64,000 bases of DNA from Comamonas thiooxydans (GCF_002157685.2 NZ_AP026738.1:3968001-4032000), one strand, 5' to 3'; shown: positions 1 through 9,033, counted from the first letter of the stretch. Notes: a model not told the origin generated them from the letters alone. Made by a program: numbers and translations.

Positions 1-36
1 CATGTCCGGGACTCGCGTTGTGAAACTGGCGCAGCC

Positions 37-134
37 CAACTCGGAGACACCGAGGAAGGGCCTGAGCCGGCCGCGCCGCCCCGCACCGAGGGTGTCTCCC
101 CCCCTTGGGGCAGGCTCACAGCGCCTCAGGGGTT
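37..134 (-). repeat. Dispersed intergenic repeat, copy A
   Basis: Read on the minus strand this stretch begins with CCCCTGAGGCGCT, has a central GACACCCTCGGTGCG block, and ends with CCTTCCTCGGTGTCTC. The same order of blocks occurs at about 4168-4264, 23211-23308, 30836-30935 and 47168-47291. It lies downstream of the aldehyde dehydrogenase gene, between it and whatever gene follows off the left edge. It is non-coding and GC-rich, with internal inverted segments. It resembles a lineage-specific REP/MITE-like intergenic element, but I cannot name the family. Confidence 0.7.
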
Positions 135-141
135 GATGTGG

Positions 142-1596
142 TCAAAGCTTTATGCAAACGTTCTTGAGCTCGGTATAGAACTCCAGCGAATGCACACCGC
201 CTTCGCGGCCGATGCCCGATTGCTTGGCACCGCCAAAAGGCGTGCGCAGATCGCGCAGAAACCAGCTGTTGACCCAGGAAATGCCCACATGCATGCGCTG
301 GGCCACGCGGTGGGCGCGGGCCAGGTCTTGCGTCCAGATGGCGCTGGCCAGGCCGTAGACGTTGTCATTGGCCTTGGTCAGCACCTCTTCTTCGGTATCG
401 AAGGGGGCGATATGGCAGCAGGGACCAAAGATCTCTTCCTTGATGACGCGTGCCGTCTCGGGCAGGCCGGTCCATATCGTGGGCTGCACCCAGGCGCCGT
501 CCGCATACTGGGCCCCCAGGTCAGGCATGCCGCCGCCGGTGACCACGGTGGCGCCTTCCTGCACCGCCAGTTGGTAATACGACAGCACCTTGGCCTGGTG
601 CTCCTTGCTGATCAGCGGGCCCAGCTTGGTGTCATCGTCTTCTGGCACGCCGATCTTCCAACCCTCGATCTGCTGCTTCAGCGCGGCCACAAAGCGTTCG
701 TAAATCGGGCGCTCCACATAGACGCGCTCCGTGCCCAGGCAGACCTGGCCGCTGTTGACAAAGGCCGAGCGCAACGTGCCATCGATGGCCGCGTCGAAAT
801 CGCAGTCGGCAAAGACGATGGCGGCGTTCTTGCCCCCCATCTCCAGGCTCACGGGGCGCGCGCCCTTGGCCGCAGCCTTCATGATGGCCTCGCCAGTGCG
901 CGTCTCGCCGGTGAAGGTGATGGCATCCACGCCGGGATGGCTGGTGACGAACTCGCCGGCCGAATCGGGGCCGAAACCATGGACCACGTTGTAGACGCCA
1001 GGCGGAATGCCAGCCTCGTTCATGACCTCGCCCAGCAGGGCTGCAGTCTGGGGCGATTCCTCGGAAGGCTTGACCACCACGGTGTTGCCGCAGGCCAGGG
1101 CCGGGCCTACCTTCCAGGTCATCAGCAGCAAGGGCAGATTCCAGGGGCAGATCACGCCCACCACGCCCACCGGGCCACGGTGGCCGTAGTTGATCGCACC
1201 ACGCCCGTCCGGCGTGGCCATTTCGAAGAACTCGGTGGGCACGTTCTTGACCACGTCGGCAAAGATCTTGAAGTTGGCCGCACCACGCGGAATGTCGATA
1301 TGACTGGCCACACTGCGCGGCTTGCCCGTGTCCGCACATTCGGCGGCCAGAAACTCCTCGAAGCGGCGGTTGATGCCATCGGCCACGGCATAGAGTTTTT
1401 CCACGCGCTCGGCCACGCTCATACGGCCCCAGGGTCCGTTCAACGCAGTGCGCGCTGCAGTCACGGCGGCATCGACTTCGTTGCGGCCGGCCTCATGCAC
1501 CTTGGCAATCACCTTGCCCGTGAGCGGTGAGTGCTTGTCGAAGCTGCGCCCCGTGGAAACGTAGGCACCGTTGATGAAGTTCTGGATGTCTTTCAT
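142..1596 (-). CDS. aphC: 2-hydroxymuconic semialdehyde dehydrogenase
   Basis: NAD-dependent aldehyde dehydrogenase of 484 aa that oxidises 2-hydroxymuconic semialdehyde, the meta-cleavage product of catechol, to 2-hydroxymuconate (4-oxalocrotonate branch). The ALDH-fold residues are visible: N153 in CPWNLP, E252 in LEMGGKN, and nucleophile C286 in GQVCLGTER. The start at 1596 is chosen because AGGAAG lies a few bases upstream; the open frame runs further but that extension is not protein-like. It is transcribed divergently from the LysR gene at 1709, with a 17-bp palindrome between them. Orthologues are DmpC, XylG and AphC. The substrate is assigned from family resemblance and from the phenol/catechol context; a related semialdehyde dehydrogenase is the main alternative. 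Confidence 0.9.
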   Translation of the reverse strand: MKDIQNFINGAYVSTGRSFDKHSPLTGKVIAKVHEAGRNEVDAAVTAARTALNGPWGRMSVAERVEKLYAVADGINRRFEEFLAAECADTGKPRSVASHIDIPRGAANFKIFADVVKNVPTEFFEMATPDGRGAINYGHRGPVGVVGVICPWNLPLLLMTWKVGPALACGNTVVVKPSEESPQTAALLGEVMNEAGIPPGVYNVVHGFGPDSAGEFVTSHPGVDAITFTGETRTGEAIMKAAAKGARPVSLEMGGKNAAIVFADCDFDAAIDGTLRSAFVNSGQVCLGTERVYVERPIYERFVAALKQQIEGWKIGVPEDDDTKLGPLISKEHQAKVLSYYQLAVQEGATVVTGGGMPDLGAQYADGAWVQPTIWTGLPETARVIKEEIFGPCCHIAPFDTEEEVLTKANDNVYGLASAIWTQDLARAHRVAQRMHVGISWVNSWFLRDLRTPFGGAKQSGIGREGGVHSLEFYTELKNVCIKL

Positions 1597-1678
1597 GGTT
1601 TTCTTCCTGTCACGCATGCTTTTGCAGCAACGATAAATTCGGTGTTCAATACTGTCCAATACTGAATTTTCCAAAATA

Positions 1679-1695
1679 GATACCCAAAAGGTATC
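1679..1695. promoter_or_regulatory. Palindromic LysR-type operator (T-N11-A)
   Basis: GATACC-N5-GGTATC is a perfect 17-bp dyad with the T-N11-A spacing expected of LysR-family binding sites. It sits between the divergent aphC and LysR starts and ends just before the LysR Shine-Dalgarno (AAGGAG, about 1696-1701). A direct repeat, CAATACTG, lies nearby at 1647-1654 and 1657-1664 with a 10-bp period, in the region facing aphC. Binding by the LysR product is inferred. Confidence 0.6.
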
Positions 1696-1708
1696 AAGGA
1701 GCCACCCC

Positions 1709-2605
1709 ATGGACTTGAGGCAGATGAGGTACTTTCTGGCGCTGGCAGAGGAGCTGAATTTCGGCCGAGCCGCGGCCCGGCTGCACATGGCCCAGCCACC
1801 GCTGACGCGGCAGATACGCGCCATCGAAGAGGAGCTGGGCACCGAGTTGTTTGTGCGCACCTCCAAGGGCGTGGAGCTGACGGAGGCAGGCCAGACCCTG
1901 CTGGACGAGGTGCCCAACATCCTGTCGCTGGCCGACCGCGCCCGCGAGCGCACGCAAAGAGCCGGTCAGGGGCTGACTGGCCAGCTGGACGTGGGCATTT
2001 TTGGCTCCGGCGTGCTGGACGTGATTCCGCGCCTGCTGGCGGCGTTTCACCAGGCCAGGCCCGAGGTGCGCATAGCGCTGCACAACCAGACCAAGGACGA
2101 GCAACTGCAGGCGCTGCGCGAACGCAGAATCACGATTGGCTTCAACCGGCTGGTGCCTGCAGAACCTGGCATAGGCGTGCAGACCGTGCTCAAAGAAGCC
2201 CTGGTCGTGGGCCTGCCCGCCACGCACAGGCTGTGCGCGCGCGAAGAGGTCACACTGTCCGAGCTCGACAACGAGCCCATGATCCTCTACCCCAATCTCT
2301 CTTTGCATGGCCTGGCCCAGGAAGTCAGCAATGCCTTCCACCGCGAGGGCCTGCGTCTGAACGTGGCCCAGTCGGTGGAAGATGTGCTGACCTGCGTGGC
2401 TTTGGTTGCAGGCGGTTTTGGCGCCTGCATCACCACGCGTTCGGCCACCAGCTTGCGCCTGCCCGGCGTGGAATACCGGCCGCTGCACTCGCACCACTTG
2501 CGTGACATCGAGCTCAGCTGCCTGTACCGCAGCGACGATGCATCGCCGGTGCTGGCTGCCTTTCTGGACATGGTGCGCACCTTTGCGGGCCAGGGCAAAA
2601 CCTAG
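1709..2605 (+). CDS. aphT: LysR-family transcriptional regulator of the catechol meta pathway
   Basis: A 298-aa LysR-type regulator. The N-terminal winged helix-turn-helix begins MDLRQMRYFLALAEELNFG and continues through about residue 65 with the usual QPPLTRQI recognition-helix pattern. The rest is the periplasmic-binding-protein-like effector domain. It resembles the CatR/CbnR/BenM group, which responds to catechol-derived acids. It is divergent from the semialdehyde dehydrogenase gene (112 bp between starts) and convergent with the GlcG-like gene. The start is supported by AAGGAG 8 nt upstream. An operator-like palindrome nearly touching that ribosome-binding site suggests autoregulation. 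The symbol follows the LysR gene I recall next to aphC in Comamonas phenol clusters; the effector is not known from the sequence. Confidence 0.82.
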   Translation: MDLRQMRYFLALAEELNFGRAAARLHMAQPPLTRQIRAIEEELGTELFVRTSKGVELTEAGQTLLDEVPNILSLADRARERTQRAGQGLTGQLDVGIFGSGVLDVIPRLLAAFHQARPEVRIALHNQTKDEQLQALRERRITIGFNRLVPAEPGIGVQTVLKEALVVGLPATHRLCAREEVTLSELDNEPMILYPNLSLHGLAQEVSNAFHREGLRLNVAQSVEDVLTCVALVAGGFGACITTRSATSLRLPGVEYRPLHSHHLRDIELSCLYRSDDASPVLAAFLDMVRTFAGQGKT

Positions 2606-2633
2606 GCCTGGAGGGGCTGGCAGGCGCCAGGCT

Positions 2634-3086
2634 CTAGCCACCTTGCTGGTCCTCAACTAGGCCCAGGGCCTGCAGGCCGGCCTCGGCAATGATCTCGTCC
2701 TGCTGTTCGCTGCCGCCGGACACCCCGATGCCGCCAATGCGTGCGCCCTCCACCACTATGGGCCGCCCACCGCCAAAGCCCACAAAGCGCGGTCGCAGTA
2801 CCAGGCCCTGGCGCACAGCCAGCGAATGCTGGGCCAAGGCCTCATTCCACTGGCCCGTGGGCAGGCCAAAGCTCACGGCCGTATAGGCCTTGTCCGTGGC
2901 GATGTCCATGGAGTGCAGGGGTGCGCCCGTCATGCGCACAAACGCGGCCTGCACCCCAGCCGCATCCACCACGGCCACATTGACACGCACGCCCAATTCC
3001 ACGGCCTTGGCTACGGCCGCACCCACGGCGCGCAAGGCGGCGTCGGTGCGGATCACGGGCTGAGAAACCATCAGTGAGTCCAGCAT
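2634..3086 (-). CDS. GlcG/HbpS-like (DUF336) protein of the phenol cluster
   Basis: A 150-aa protein of the heme-degrading/GlcG/HbpS family (COG3193). Recognisable features are VNVAVVDAAG near the N-terminus and the glycine-rich GGRPIV..GIGVSGGS segment near the C-terminus, followed by the acidic DEIIAEAGL helix. Members are common accessory genes of aromatic-degradation operons, but their biochemical role is unsettled. The start at 3086 is favoured because GAGGAGG lies 8 nt upstream; an ATG at 3101 would sit upstream of that site. It is the last gene of the minus-strand run that begins with aphK, 11 nt after the SphA-like gene, and is convergent with the LysR gene. Confidence 0.8.
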   Translation of the reverse strand: MLDSLMVSQPVIRTDAALRAVGAAVAKAVELGVRVNVAVVDAAGVQAAFVRMTGAPLHSMDIATDKAYTAVSFGLPTGQWNEALAQHSLAVRQGLVLRPRFVGFGGGRPIVVEGARIGGIGVSGGSEQQDEIIAEAGLQALGLVEDQQGG

Positions 3087-3097
3087 GTCAAGCCTCC

Positions 3098-3988
3098 TCA
3101 AAATGCTTTGACTACTGTGAAGCGCACCAGCGACCCCTTGGGCAGGGCCCCCGTGCCGGCCGTGGCGCTGACTTCCTTGTAGACCGCGCCCTTGAGGAAC
3201 ACACCTGCACCCGGCACCGGGTAGACCAGCTCTGCGCCCAGTGCATGGCGCGAGGAATGCTGGCTCGTGGCACCCGGGCCTTTGTCATCGCTGATCTGCC
3301 ACTGGCTGTAACCCACCAGGCCGGCTTGCACGGCACCAAAATGCTTGCCCAGACCCCACTCCAGCGTCACCTGGTTGCCGTTGCGAAAGCCCATATCGTT
3401 CTTGCCGTTGCGCTCAAAACGCATCAGACCCGAGGCCGAAATGGTCTTGGCAGCGTCAAAGTAATAGGTCAGGCCACCGGTGAGCATGGTGCTTTTGTAA
3501 CCCTTGCCCGGCGAAGCCGGATCGCGGCTGCTGGCCGAATCCAGCCAGATACCGGCACCTGCCACAGCGTCCCACTGCGGGCCATGCCAGCCCAGCACCA
3601 GCGGCCCCAGATAAACGTCGCCCACGCCCGAACGGCTATCGGAAATGCCGGCCGCATTCACCGTGAGTGAGGTACGCATCACCGGCACGATGGCTTCCAT
3701 GCCGTAGTCGGCACCGAGCAGCTTGTAGTTGGTGATCCAGACAAAACGGTTGGCCAGGGCGGTCACGGTTCCACGGTTGTGGCCGGGCAGGCTGTCGCTG
3801 CTGCCCGGCGCGCGGAAATCGTCGATGCTGTAGTTCACCATATAGCCTAGGTAGTACACGCCGGGCGGCGGCACGCTAGGGCCTTGCATGCCCTCCACAC
3901 CGGGGACGTAATGGCCTTCGGCCTGCACGGCCGAGGCTGCCAGCGTACCCAGCAGGGCCAGGGCAGCAGATGCAATCTTGTGGTTCAT
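3098..3988 (-). CDS. SphA-like outer-membrane protein of phenol/meta-pathway operons
   Basis: A 296-aa protein with a clear N-terminal signal peptide (about 23 residues, cleavage after AVQA). The mature part is rich in alternating aromatic/polar strands and ends in a terminal phenylalanine (VVKAF), as outer-membrane beta-barrels do. It matches the Phenol_MetA_deg/SphA family (COG4313), proteins linked to meta-pathway degradation operons and thought to help uptake of aromatic substrates. It follows aphB after a 282-nt gap holding repeat copy B. The upstream ribosome-binding site is weak (GAAAGA), so expression may depend on its own leader. The uptake role is inferred. Confidence 0.82.
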   Translation of the reverse strand: MNHKIASAALALLGTLAASAVQAEGHYVPGVEGMQGPSVPPPGVYYLGYMVNYSIDDFRAPGSSDSLPGHNRGTVTALANRFVWITNYKLLGADYGMEAIVPVMRTSLTVNAAGISDSRSGVGDVYLGPLVLGWHGPQWDAVAGAGIWLDSASSRDPASPGKGYKSTMLTGGLTYYFDAAKTISASGLMRFERNGKNDMGFRNGNQVTLEWGLGKHFGAVQAGLVGYSQWQISDDKGPGATSQHSSRHALGAELVYPVPGAGVFLKGAVYKEVSATAGTGALPKGSLVRFTVVKAF

Positions 3989-4167
3989 TTCTATCTTTCA
4001 GGTGGGTTCACAGATGTCTCGGGGGGTCATGCACCACGCATGTGCTCTACGCCTTGGCCAGCAACCTCTCACGCCCACCCTCTCCCCAAAGGGGCGAGGG
4101 AGCAAAGGCAGGGGCTCAGCGCAAATAATTTCCACATGTCGCATGCCACGTCCCTTTCGCCTGGAAT

Positions 4168-4264
4168 AGCGAGCAAGGACCTACGCCGGACGCGCCGCCC
4201 CGCAGTGAGGCTGTCGCCCCCTCCGGCGAAGCCTGAGAGGGGAAAGGCGCGTCTACGCCTCAGG
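4168..4264 (-). repeat. Dispersed intergenic repeat, copy B
   Basis: On the minus strand it reads CCCTGAGGCGTAG, then a short inverted segment, a GACAGCCTCACTGCGGGGCG block, and a GTCCTTGCTCGCT end. It aligns block by block with the copies near 85, 23260, 30885 and 47230. It fills much of the aphB to SphA-like gap (3989-4270). The remainder of that gap contains a CTCTCCCC/GGGGCGAG inverted pair and no gene that I can see. Confidence 0.65.
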
Positions 4265-4270
4265 GAATGC

Positions 4271-5215
4271 TCAGGTGTACACATCCGTAAACGACGCCAC
4301 AAGCTCACCCGTGTGATAGAAGATGCCGCTGCCCAGACGGTCCTCGCTCCAGGTGGTCACAGGGCGATCGGGCTGGGCCAGATAGCCCAGACCGGCAAAG
4401 GTCTCGTTGCGGTTGCCGCTGGGGTCGAAGAAGTAAATCGTCTCGCCGCGCGTGATGCCATGGCGCGTGGGAGCCACGTCGATGCGCACCTTGTTCTTGG
4501 CCATGACGTCGGCAGCCTTGAGCACGTCGTGCCAGGAGTCCAGAAAGAAGGCAATGTGGTGCAGGCCCGAGGTGGGGCCGCCCACAAAGGCGATGTCGTG
4601 CGGCGTGGTGGAGCGCGCCATCCAGGTCGCGGCTTGCATATTGCCTTCGGGGCCGACCAGAATCTGCTCGGTCAGGAAGAAGTCCATGCACTCTGCCATG
4701 AAACGGGTGTTGTCCTCCACGGTGTTGATACCGGCCTCGGGATTCATCTCGCACATCAGCAGGCAGTGGTCTATCCAGTGCGCACCTGCGCCCTTGAGAC
4801 CATCGGGCCAAGGGTCGGGGTTCAGAGAGCCCACGTCCGTGCCCACGCACTCCTTCTTGGCGTACAGACGCATCTCATGGCCGCTGGGCAGATCGAACTG
4901 CAGCATGCGGCCCACCGTGGGCTGGCTGCCTTCTGGCAGCATGGTGGTCTTCACACCCCAGGCCTCGATGCGTGCCTGCAGGCTGTCGAGGTCGGCATCG
5001 TTTTGCACCTTGTAGGCCACATGATTGAGGCCGGCGCGATCACTTTGCGTGAGGATGAGGGAGTACTTGTCCCACTCGTCCCAACATTTGAGGTAGACAT
5101 TGCCCGCTGCATCGCGCAGCATGACCTTCATGCCCAGCACGTTTTCGTAGTGCTTGAGCGCAGCATCCATGTCCATCACGCGCAAGTTAGCGTGGCCGAT
5201 TCGCATTACACCCAT
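4271..5215 (-). CDS. aphB: Catechol 2,3-dioxygenase
   Basis: An extradiol ring-cleavage dioxygenase of 314 aa that converts catechol plus O2 to 2-hydroxymuconic semialdehyde. Two vicinal-oxygen-chelate modules are seen. The Fe(II) ligands expected for the family are visible as H150 (WIDH), one of the pair H219/H220 (GLHHIAFF) and E271 (GNRNETF). The length matches the XylE/DmpB class. The start at 5215 has AAGGAG upstream; an upstream in-frame extension would run into aphQ. It lies 10 nt after the ferredoxin gene aphQ, the usual pairing because such ferredoxins re-reduce inactivated catechol dioxygenase. It acts between phenol hydroxylase and AphC. Confidence 0.95.
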   Translation of the reverse strand: MGVMRIGHANLRVMDMDAALKHYENVLGMKVMLRDAAGNVYLKCWDEWDKYSLILTQSDRAGLNHVAYKVQNDADLDSLQARIEAWGVKTTMLPEGSQPTVGRMLQFDLPSGHEMRLYAKKECVGTDVGSLNPDPWPDGLKGAGAHWIDHCLLMCEMNPEAGINTVEDNTRFMAECMDFFLTEQILVGPEGNMQAATWMARSTTPHDIAFVGGPTSGLHHIAFFLDSWHDVLKAADVMAKNKVRIDVAPTRHGITRGETIYFFDPSGNRNETFAGLGYLAQPDRPVTTWSEDRLGSGIFYHTGELVASFTDVYT

Positions 5216-5225
5216 GTTTGTCTCC

Positions 5226-5591
5226 TTAGTTGCTTGTTGGTGTGCCGTGGGTTGTGGGCGCCGGGGAGGCCGCCCGCAGAAAAAATGGTTTGTGCAGGCG
5301 CTGTGCCACCGCAATGCGCACGGCCTCCAGCGGGGCTACACGGCAGGCCAGGGTGTAGCCCTGATCGCGTTCGAGATCGCTCACATGGGCACAGCTCACG
5401 GGACCCAGATGGCGTACCGCACCTTCGAGCACCTGCACCTTGCAGACGCCGCAGCCGCCGTTGACGCAGCCCACCGGAATGCCTTTGCGCCCCAGGCGCA
5501 ACATGCCACTCAGCAGGCTTTCGTGGGTGCCGCAGGCATAGGTATCGCCGGTTTGCTCCACGCTGACTTGCACGTTTTGCATGGCTGGCAT
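5226..5591 (-). CDS. aphQ: Chloroplast-type 2Fe-2S ferredoxin, dioxygenase reactivator
   Basis: A 121-aa plant-type ferredoxin with cluster ligands C42, C47, C50 and C83 (CX4CX2C followed by a distal Cys), like DmpQ and XylT. Known family members rescue catechol 2,3-dioxygenase by reducing iron oxidised during turnover with substituted catechols. It begins 7 nt after the aphP stop and precedes aphB by 10 nt, consistent with that role. The start at 5591 is preferred; a second ATG at 5582 would remove only three residues. The C-terminal tail after about residue 95 is Ala/Pro/Thr-rich and probably disordered. Confidence 0.85.
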   Translation of the reverse strand: MPAMQNVQVSVEQTGDTYACGTHESLLSGMLRLGRKGIPVGCVNGGCGVCKVQVLEGAVRHLGPVSCAHVSDLERDQGYTLACRVAPLEAVRIAVAQRLHKPFFLRAASPAPTTHGTPTSN

Positions 5592-5598
5592 GGCGGCC

Positions 5599-6672
5599 TC
5601 AGACACGCTTGAACAAGGGGCTGCGCGCGCCTTGCGCATCGGCGGCCGAGAGGAATTTCTCGGTGTAGATGTCGCGCTCAAACAGCCGGCCCTGCATCAG
5701 GGTGGAAATACAGGCCTCGACCATGGGTGGTGGCCCGCACAGATAGGCTTTGCAACCCGCAAAGCCGCCTTGGAAATGGGCTTGCGCAGCCTCGTGCACA
5801 AAGCCACGTGCGCCTTGCCAATCCCCGCAGTCATCGCCAGATATCGCGGGGATGTAGGTGAAATGCGGGTGCTGCGCGGCCAGGGCGCGAAACTCGTCGT
5901 CGTAGTACAGCTCCTCTCGCGAGCGCTGGCCATAGACCAAGGTGATGGGCTGCTCGCAACCATTGGCCAGCAGCTCCAAAATCATGGCGCGCGGACTGGA
6001 AAGCCCCGAGCCCCCGGCCATGAAGACCATGGGTTGGCGTGCCGAATGGCGCACAAAAAAGCGCCCATAGGGCCCGGCCAGCTGCAGGCTGTCACCTTCG
6101 CTCAAATGCTTGTGTAGCCAGCCCGTTCCCTCACCGCCCGGCACTAGGCGCACATTGAGCTCGATCTCCTGGGCGCAGCCATCGGCGCCAGGCGCGTTCG
6201 CGATGGAAAAAGCGCGCGAACCGCCCTGCTCCTTGCTCAGACCGGGTATGCGCAGCTGCACATACTGGCCCGCCTGGTAGCGCATGGGCTGGTCCAGGCG
6301 CAGGTGCAGAGCCTTGATGGTGGGCGTCAGATCGACGATGCGCACCACCGCAGCCGCGAAGTCGCGCACGGGGATGATTTGCGCGTCGGGCTCATCCTCG
6401 AAATCGGCCTCGATGGTGGCGTCGGACTGCAGCGTGGCGCAGCAGGCCAGCGTCATGCCGTCCTCGCGCTCCATGTCCATCAGCGCGAAGGGATTGGCTG
6501 CGCCGTGGTCCACATCGCCGTCGCAAACCTGGATCTTGCAGGTGCCGCACAGGCCGTGGCCGCAGGCATGAGGAATGTAAATGCCCTGGCGCAGCGCGGC
6601 GTCCAGCAGGGTCTGGCCTTCCTCTACTTCAATCGAGGCGCCCAGGGGTTCTAAGGTCAGTTGGTAGCTCAT
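5599..6672 (-). CDS. aphP: Phenol hydroxylase reductase component (P5)
   Basis: A 357-aa electron-transfer subunit. An N-terminal 2Fe-2S ferredoxin domain (ligands C37, C42, C45 and C77 or C78) is fused to an FAD domain (RAFSIAN) and an NAD-binding domain (GGSGLSSP and the CGPPPMV motif). It passes electrons from NADH to the di-iron hydroxylase (AphN). The architecture and length match DmpP. It follows aphO after 59 nt and precedes aphQ by 7 nt. Nothing looks truncated. Confidence 0.93.
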   Translation of the reverse strand: MSYQLTLEPLGASIEVEEGQTLLDAALRQGIYIPHACGHGLCGTCKIQVCDGDVDHGAANPFALMDMEREDGMTLACCATLQSDATIEADFEDEPDAQIIPVRDFAAAVVRIVDLTPTIKALHLRLDQPMRYQAGQYVQLRIPGLSKEQGGSRAFSIANAPGADGCAQEIELNVRLVPGGEGTGWLHKHLSEGDSLQLAGPYGRFFVRHSARQPMVFMAGGSGLSSPRAMILELLANGCEQPITLVYGQRSREELYYDDEFRALAAQHPHFTYIPAISGDDCGDWQGARGFVHEAAQAHFQGGFAGCKAYLCGPPPMVEACISTLMQGRLFERDIYTEKFLSAADAQGARSPLFKRV

Positions 6673-6731
6673 ATCGTCTCGCTCTCATTCCTGCAGCACC
6701 GGCCAGGCCAGCGCAGCAACCGCCAGGGTGG

Positions 6732-7085
6732 TTAGCTGTAGGAGCCTTGGATGCCGATCAGGCCCGGAGTGCGAAAGCGGATCACGTCCTTGTGCGCCAG
6801 GCCGTTGTCGGCCAGCGACTTGGACGCATCGGGCGACCAGGGCTGGCCCGACTTGAACCACTGCACCTCGCTCCAGTCGATGCGTGCAAAGTCGGGGTGG
6901 GCGCCATAGACATCGGGCAGCACGGCCTTCAGCGCACCGAAAGGCATATCGGCCGGCAGCGGCAGAGCCACGGGCGAGCAGAACATCAGGTGGTCTTCCC
7001 AGCCGATATAGAGCAGAGGCGCGGGAAAGTTCTCGCGCACATCCTTGGCGGGAAAGCGATAGGGCTTGAGTGCGGTGACGCTCAT
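6732..7085 (-). CDS. aphO: Phenol hydroxylase subunit P4
   Basis: A 117-aa small subunit of the multicomponent phenol hydroxylase, like DmpO. It contains the characteristic YRFPAKDVRENFP and GWEDHLMFCSP segments. It forms part of the (alpha-beta-gamma)2 hydroxylase complex with AphL and AphN; it has no cofactor motif of its own. Its ATG overlaps the aphN stop by 4 nt (ATGA), which suggests translational coupling for equal stoichiometry. Confidence 0.92.
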   Translation of the reverse strand: MSVTALKPYRFPAKDVRENFPAPLLYIGWEDHLMFCSPVALPLPADMPFGALKAVLPDVYGAHPDFARIDWSEVQWFKSGQPWSPDASKSLADNGLAHKDVIRFRTPGLIGIQGSYS

Positions 7086-8692
7086 GGCTGGGCCTCCTGG
7101 CTGGGGTTGGCGGAAGCGCTACTGGCTGCGTTGTTGGCCGAGGTTGCCGGTGGCGGATCGCCGCGCCAGGCCGCGAAATTGCGCTGATCCTCCGAACCCT
7201 CAAAATCCATGTTGTCGCGGCCCGCATTCATGCCGTACCAGTCCAGCACGGCAGCCAGCGGGTCAAAGCCTTCGGCCGTGGGATCCACGTCGGGCTTGAA
7301 GCAGTTGCCCTGGTAAATCTGGTGCACGGGCAACCAGGACTGGACAAACTTCTCGGGCTCATCGTCGAAGACATGCTTGCAGCCGTCGCTGCAGAAGTGG
7401 TACTTGTTGCCCTCGTAGTCGGACTCGCGATAGCAGATCTTGGTGGCGTCACCGGGCTCGGTGAAGCCCATAGGGATCTGGCAGGTGGTGCACAGCATGG
7501 GCAGGGTCTTGCTGTAAAAGCGCTTGCCGGCCTGCTGCTCGGCACGGTAGTGCTCCAGGCGGGGACGGTAGTGCCTATCAAAGCTGTCCGGGTATTTTTC
7601 GGACAGCCACTGCATCTCCTGCTCGCCGGGCACCCAGGTGTGAAAAGGTGCGGCCGCCGTGTAGTTGTAGAAGATATTCCAGGCCTGGTGGCTGATGTGG
7701 TCCTTGCCTTCGCAGGCCAGCTTCCAGCCTGCGGGCTCGCGGATGCCGTAGCGCGCCAGGTCGCGGAACAGAGCGCCGCCGTTTTCCTCTGCATACATCT
7801 CCCAGGCTTCCTTCCAGCTCATCACGCGCTTGGGCAGCATGTAATCCTGCATCATGGCCACCAGGGTCAGCACGCGGTAGCCGCGCCAGAACCACTTGTC
7901 GATCCAGCGCTGAACGATGGGCACGTTGCCCGGGTCCTGCTCCAGCATGAACTTGATGCATTCGATGCCCAGTGTCATATGGCGCGACTCATCGCTTTGC
8001 GCCGAGAAGCCAAAGGTCACGGTGGACAGATCGCCGTTATGCGCCGCGCCCGACATAAAGGGCACGAACAGCAGATTGGTCAGCACATATTCGAAGGAGA
8101 AGCTCACTGCCGTGAGGAACTCGAACGGGCCTGCGCTCAGCGCATCTTCAAAAAAGGACTTGGGCACCGACAGAAACCAGACCCGGTCGAACCAGTGGCT
8201 GGAGCTGTGCATGCCGTTGAAGTACTTGTTGTAGTTGGACAGCGCATGAGTCTCGGTCTGGAAGTGGCGCAGCTCGTCGATGGACTGCATCTGCGCCGCC
8301 ACGCGTGCCCCCGCACCGGTGAAATGCCGGCCCGCATGGGCAAAGCCGCGGTGGGCGTAATACTCCAGCGGCACCACGCCCTGAATGAACAGTTTGAGCG
8401 CGTTGAGATAGCGCGCATCGGTCACGCCCAACTGGCCGTTGTTCTGGGCAAAGGCCTCGATCACGGCGTAGAGCTTTTTCTCTTTTTCGCCTTGGTACTT
8501 CCAGTAGGCGTCCATGGTCAGGCGGAAGGGGTCTTCCCACTTGTCCCAGTCGTGGATCTTGATGCCCTCGAACTTGTCATAGGGGAAGACCTTGTCCATG
8601 GGCTGGTAGCTGGTCTCCCAGCCCAGGCCACGTGTCATGGCGGTGTAGCGGTCCTTGAGGCCCAGCTTTTTCTTGATTACAGGTGCGTCCAT
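7082..8692 (-). CDS. aphN: Phenol hydroxylase large (alpha) subunit P3, di-iron oxygenase
   Basis: The catalytic subunit of 536 aa that converts phenol to catechol at a carboxylate-bridged di-iron centre. Both EXXH iron-binding motifs are present: E140/H143 in DELRH and E235/H238 in DESRH, with the extra ligands E110 and E201 at the expected spacing. A C-terminal YHS-like Cys/His segment (CTTCQIP...FCSDGCKH) is also seen, as in DmpN. It lies between aphM (47 nt) and aphO (4-nt overlap). All iron ligands are intact, so the enzyme should be functional. Confidence 0.96.
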   Translation of the reverse strand: MDAPVIKKKLGLKDRYTAMTRGLGWETSYQPMDKVFPYDKFEGIKIHDWDKWEDPFRLTMDAYWKYQGEKEKKLYAVIEAFAQNNGQLGVTDARYLNALKLFIQGVVPLEYYAHRGFAHAGRHFTGAGARVAAQMQSIDELRHFQTETHALSNYNKYFNGMHSSSHWFDRVWFLSVPKSFFEDALSAGPFEFLTAVSFSFEYVLTNLLFVPFMSGAAHNGDLSTVTFGFSAQSDESRHMTLGIECIKFMLEQDPGNVPIVQRWIDKWFWRGYRVLTLVAMMQDYMLPKRVMSWKEAWEMYAEENGGALFRDLARYGIREPAGWKLACEGKDHISHQAWNIFYNYTAAAPFHTWVPGEQEMQWLSEKYPDSFDRHYRPRLEHYRAEQQAGKRFYSKTLPMLCTTCQIPMGFTEPGDATKICYRESDYEGNKYHFCSDGCKHVFDDEPEKFVQSWLPVHQIYQGNCFKPDVDPTAEGFDPLAAVLDWYGMNAGRDNMDFEGSEDQRNFAAWRGDPPPATSANNAASSASANPSQEAQP

Positions 8693-8739
8693 GGTGTCTC
8701 CTTGGATGGCGTTTTCTAGTGGTGTTAGGTGAGCAGCTC

Positions 8740-9033
8740 TTATTGGTTCCAGCTCAGGGAGAACTCGTCGTCGTCCTCATCCACATGGCCGGACAGCGTG
8801 ACCAGATTGATCTGGAGCTGCTGCAGCTCGTAGGGGCGACCGGTCTGTTCTTCAATGCTGGCGCGACGTATGACCAGACGGCCAGGGGCGTCGATCTTCA
8901 CGAGACCGGGCGAGTACACGGCCTGGGCGTGGGTGTTGTCGGCGAGGATGGCGTCCACCACGGGGCGCGACTCCTCGTTGTCCTGAAAGGCGATGAACAC
9001 CTTGGAGACGGGGGTGCTGGCAGATGTGCTCAT
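8740..9033 (-). CDS. aphM: Phenol hydroxylase effector protein (P2)
   Basis: A 97-aa cofactor-free regulatory component of the DmpM/MmoB family, containing a VFIAFQDNEESRPVVDAI stretch near residue 11. Such proteins bind the hydroxylase and speed oxygen activation. It begins 11 nt after the aphL stop and precedes aphN. The length is normal for the family. Confidence 0.92.
   Translation of the reverse strand: MSTSASTPVSKVFIAFQDNEESRPVVDAILADNTHAQAVYSPGLVKIDAPGRLVIRRASIEEQTGRPYELQQLQINLVTLSGHVDEDDDEFSLSWNQ

Noticed and set aside
1..3. CAT at the left edge as an ATG start of the next minus-strand gene
   Set aside because: Only three bases are visible and no ribosome-binding site is seen upstream, so it cannot be supported.
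133..1530. 465-codon open frame opposite the semialdehyde dehydrogenase
   Set aside because: Antisense shadow; the dehydrogenase frame has all ALDH catalytic residues.
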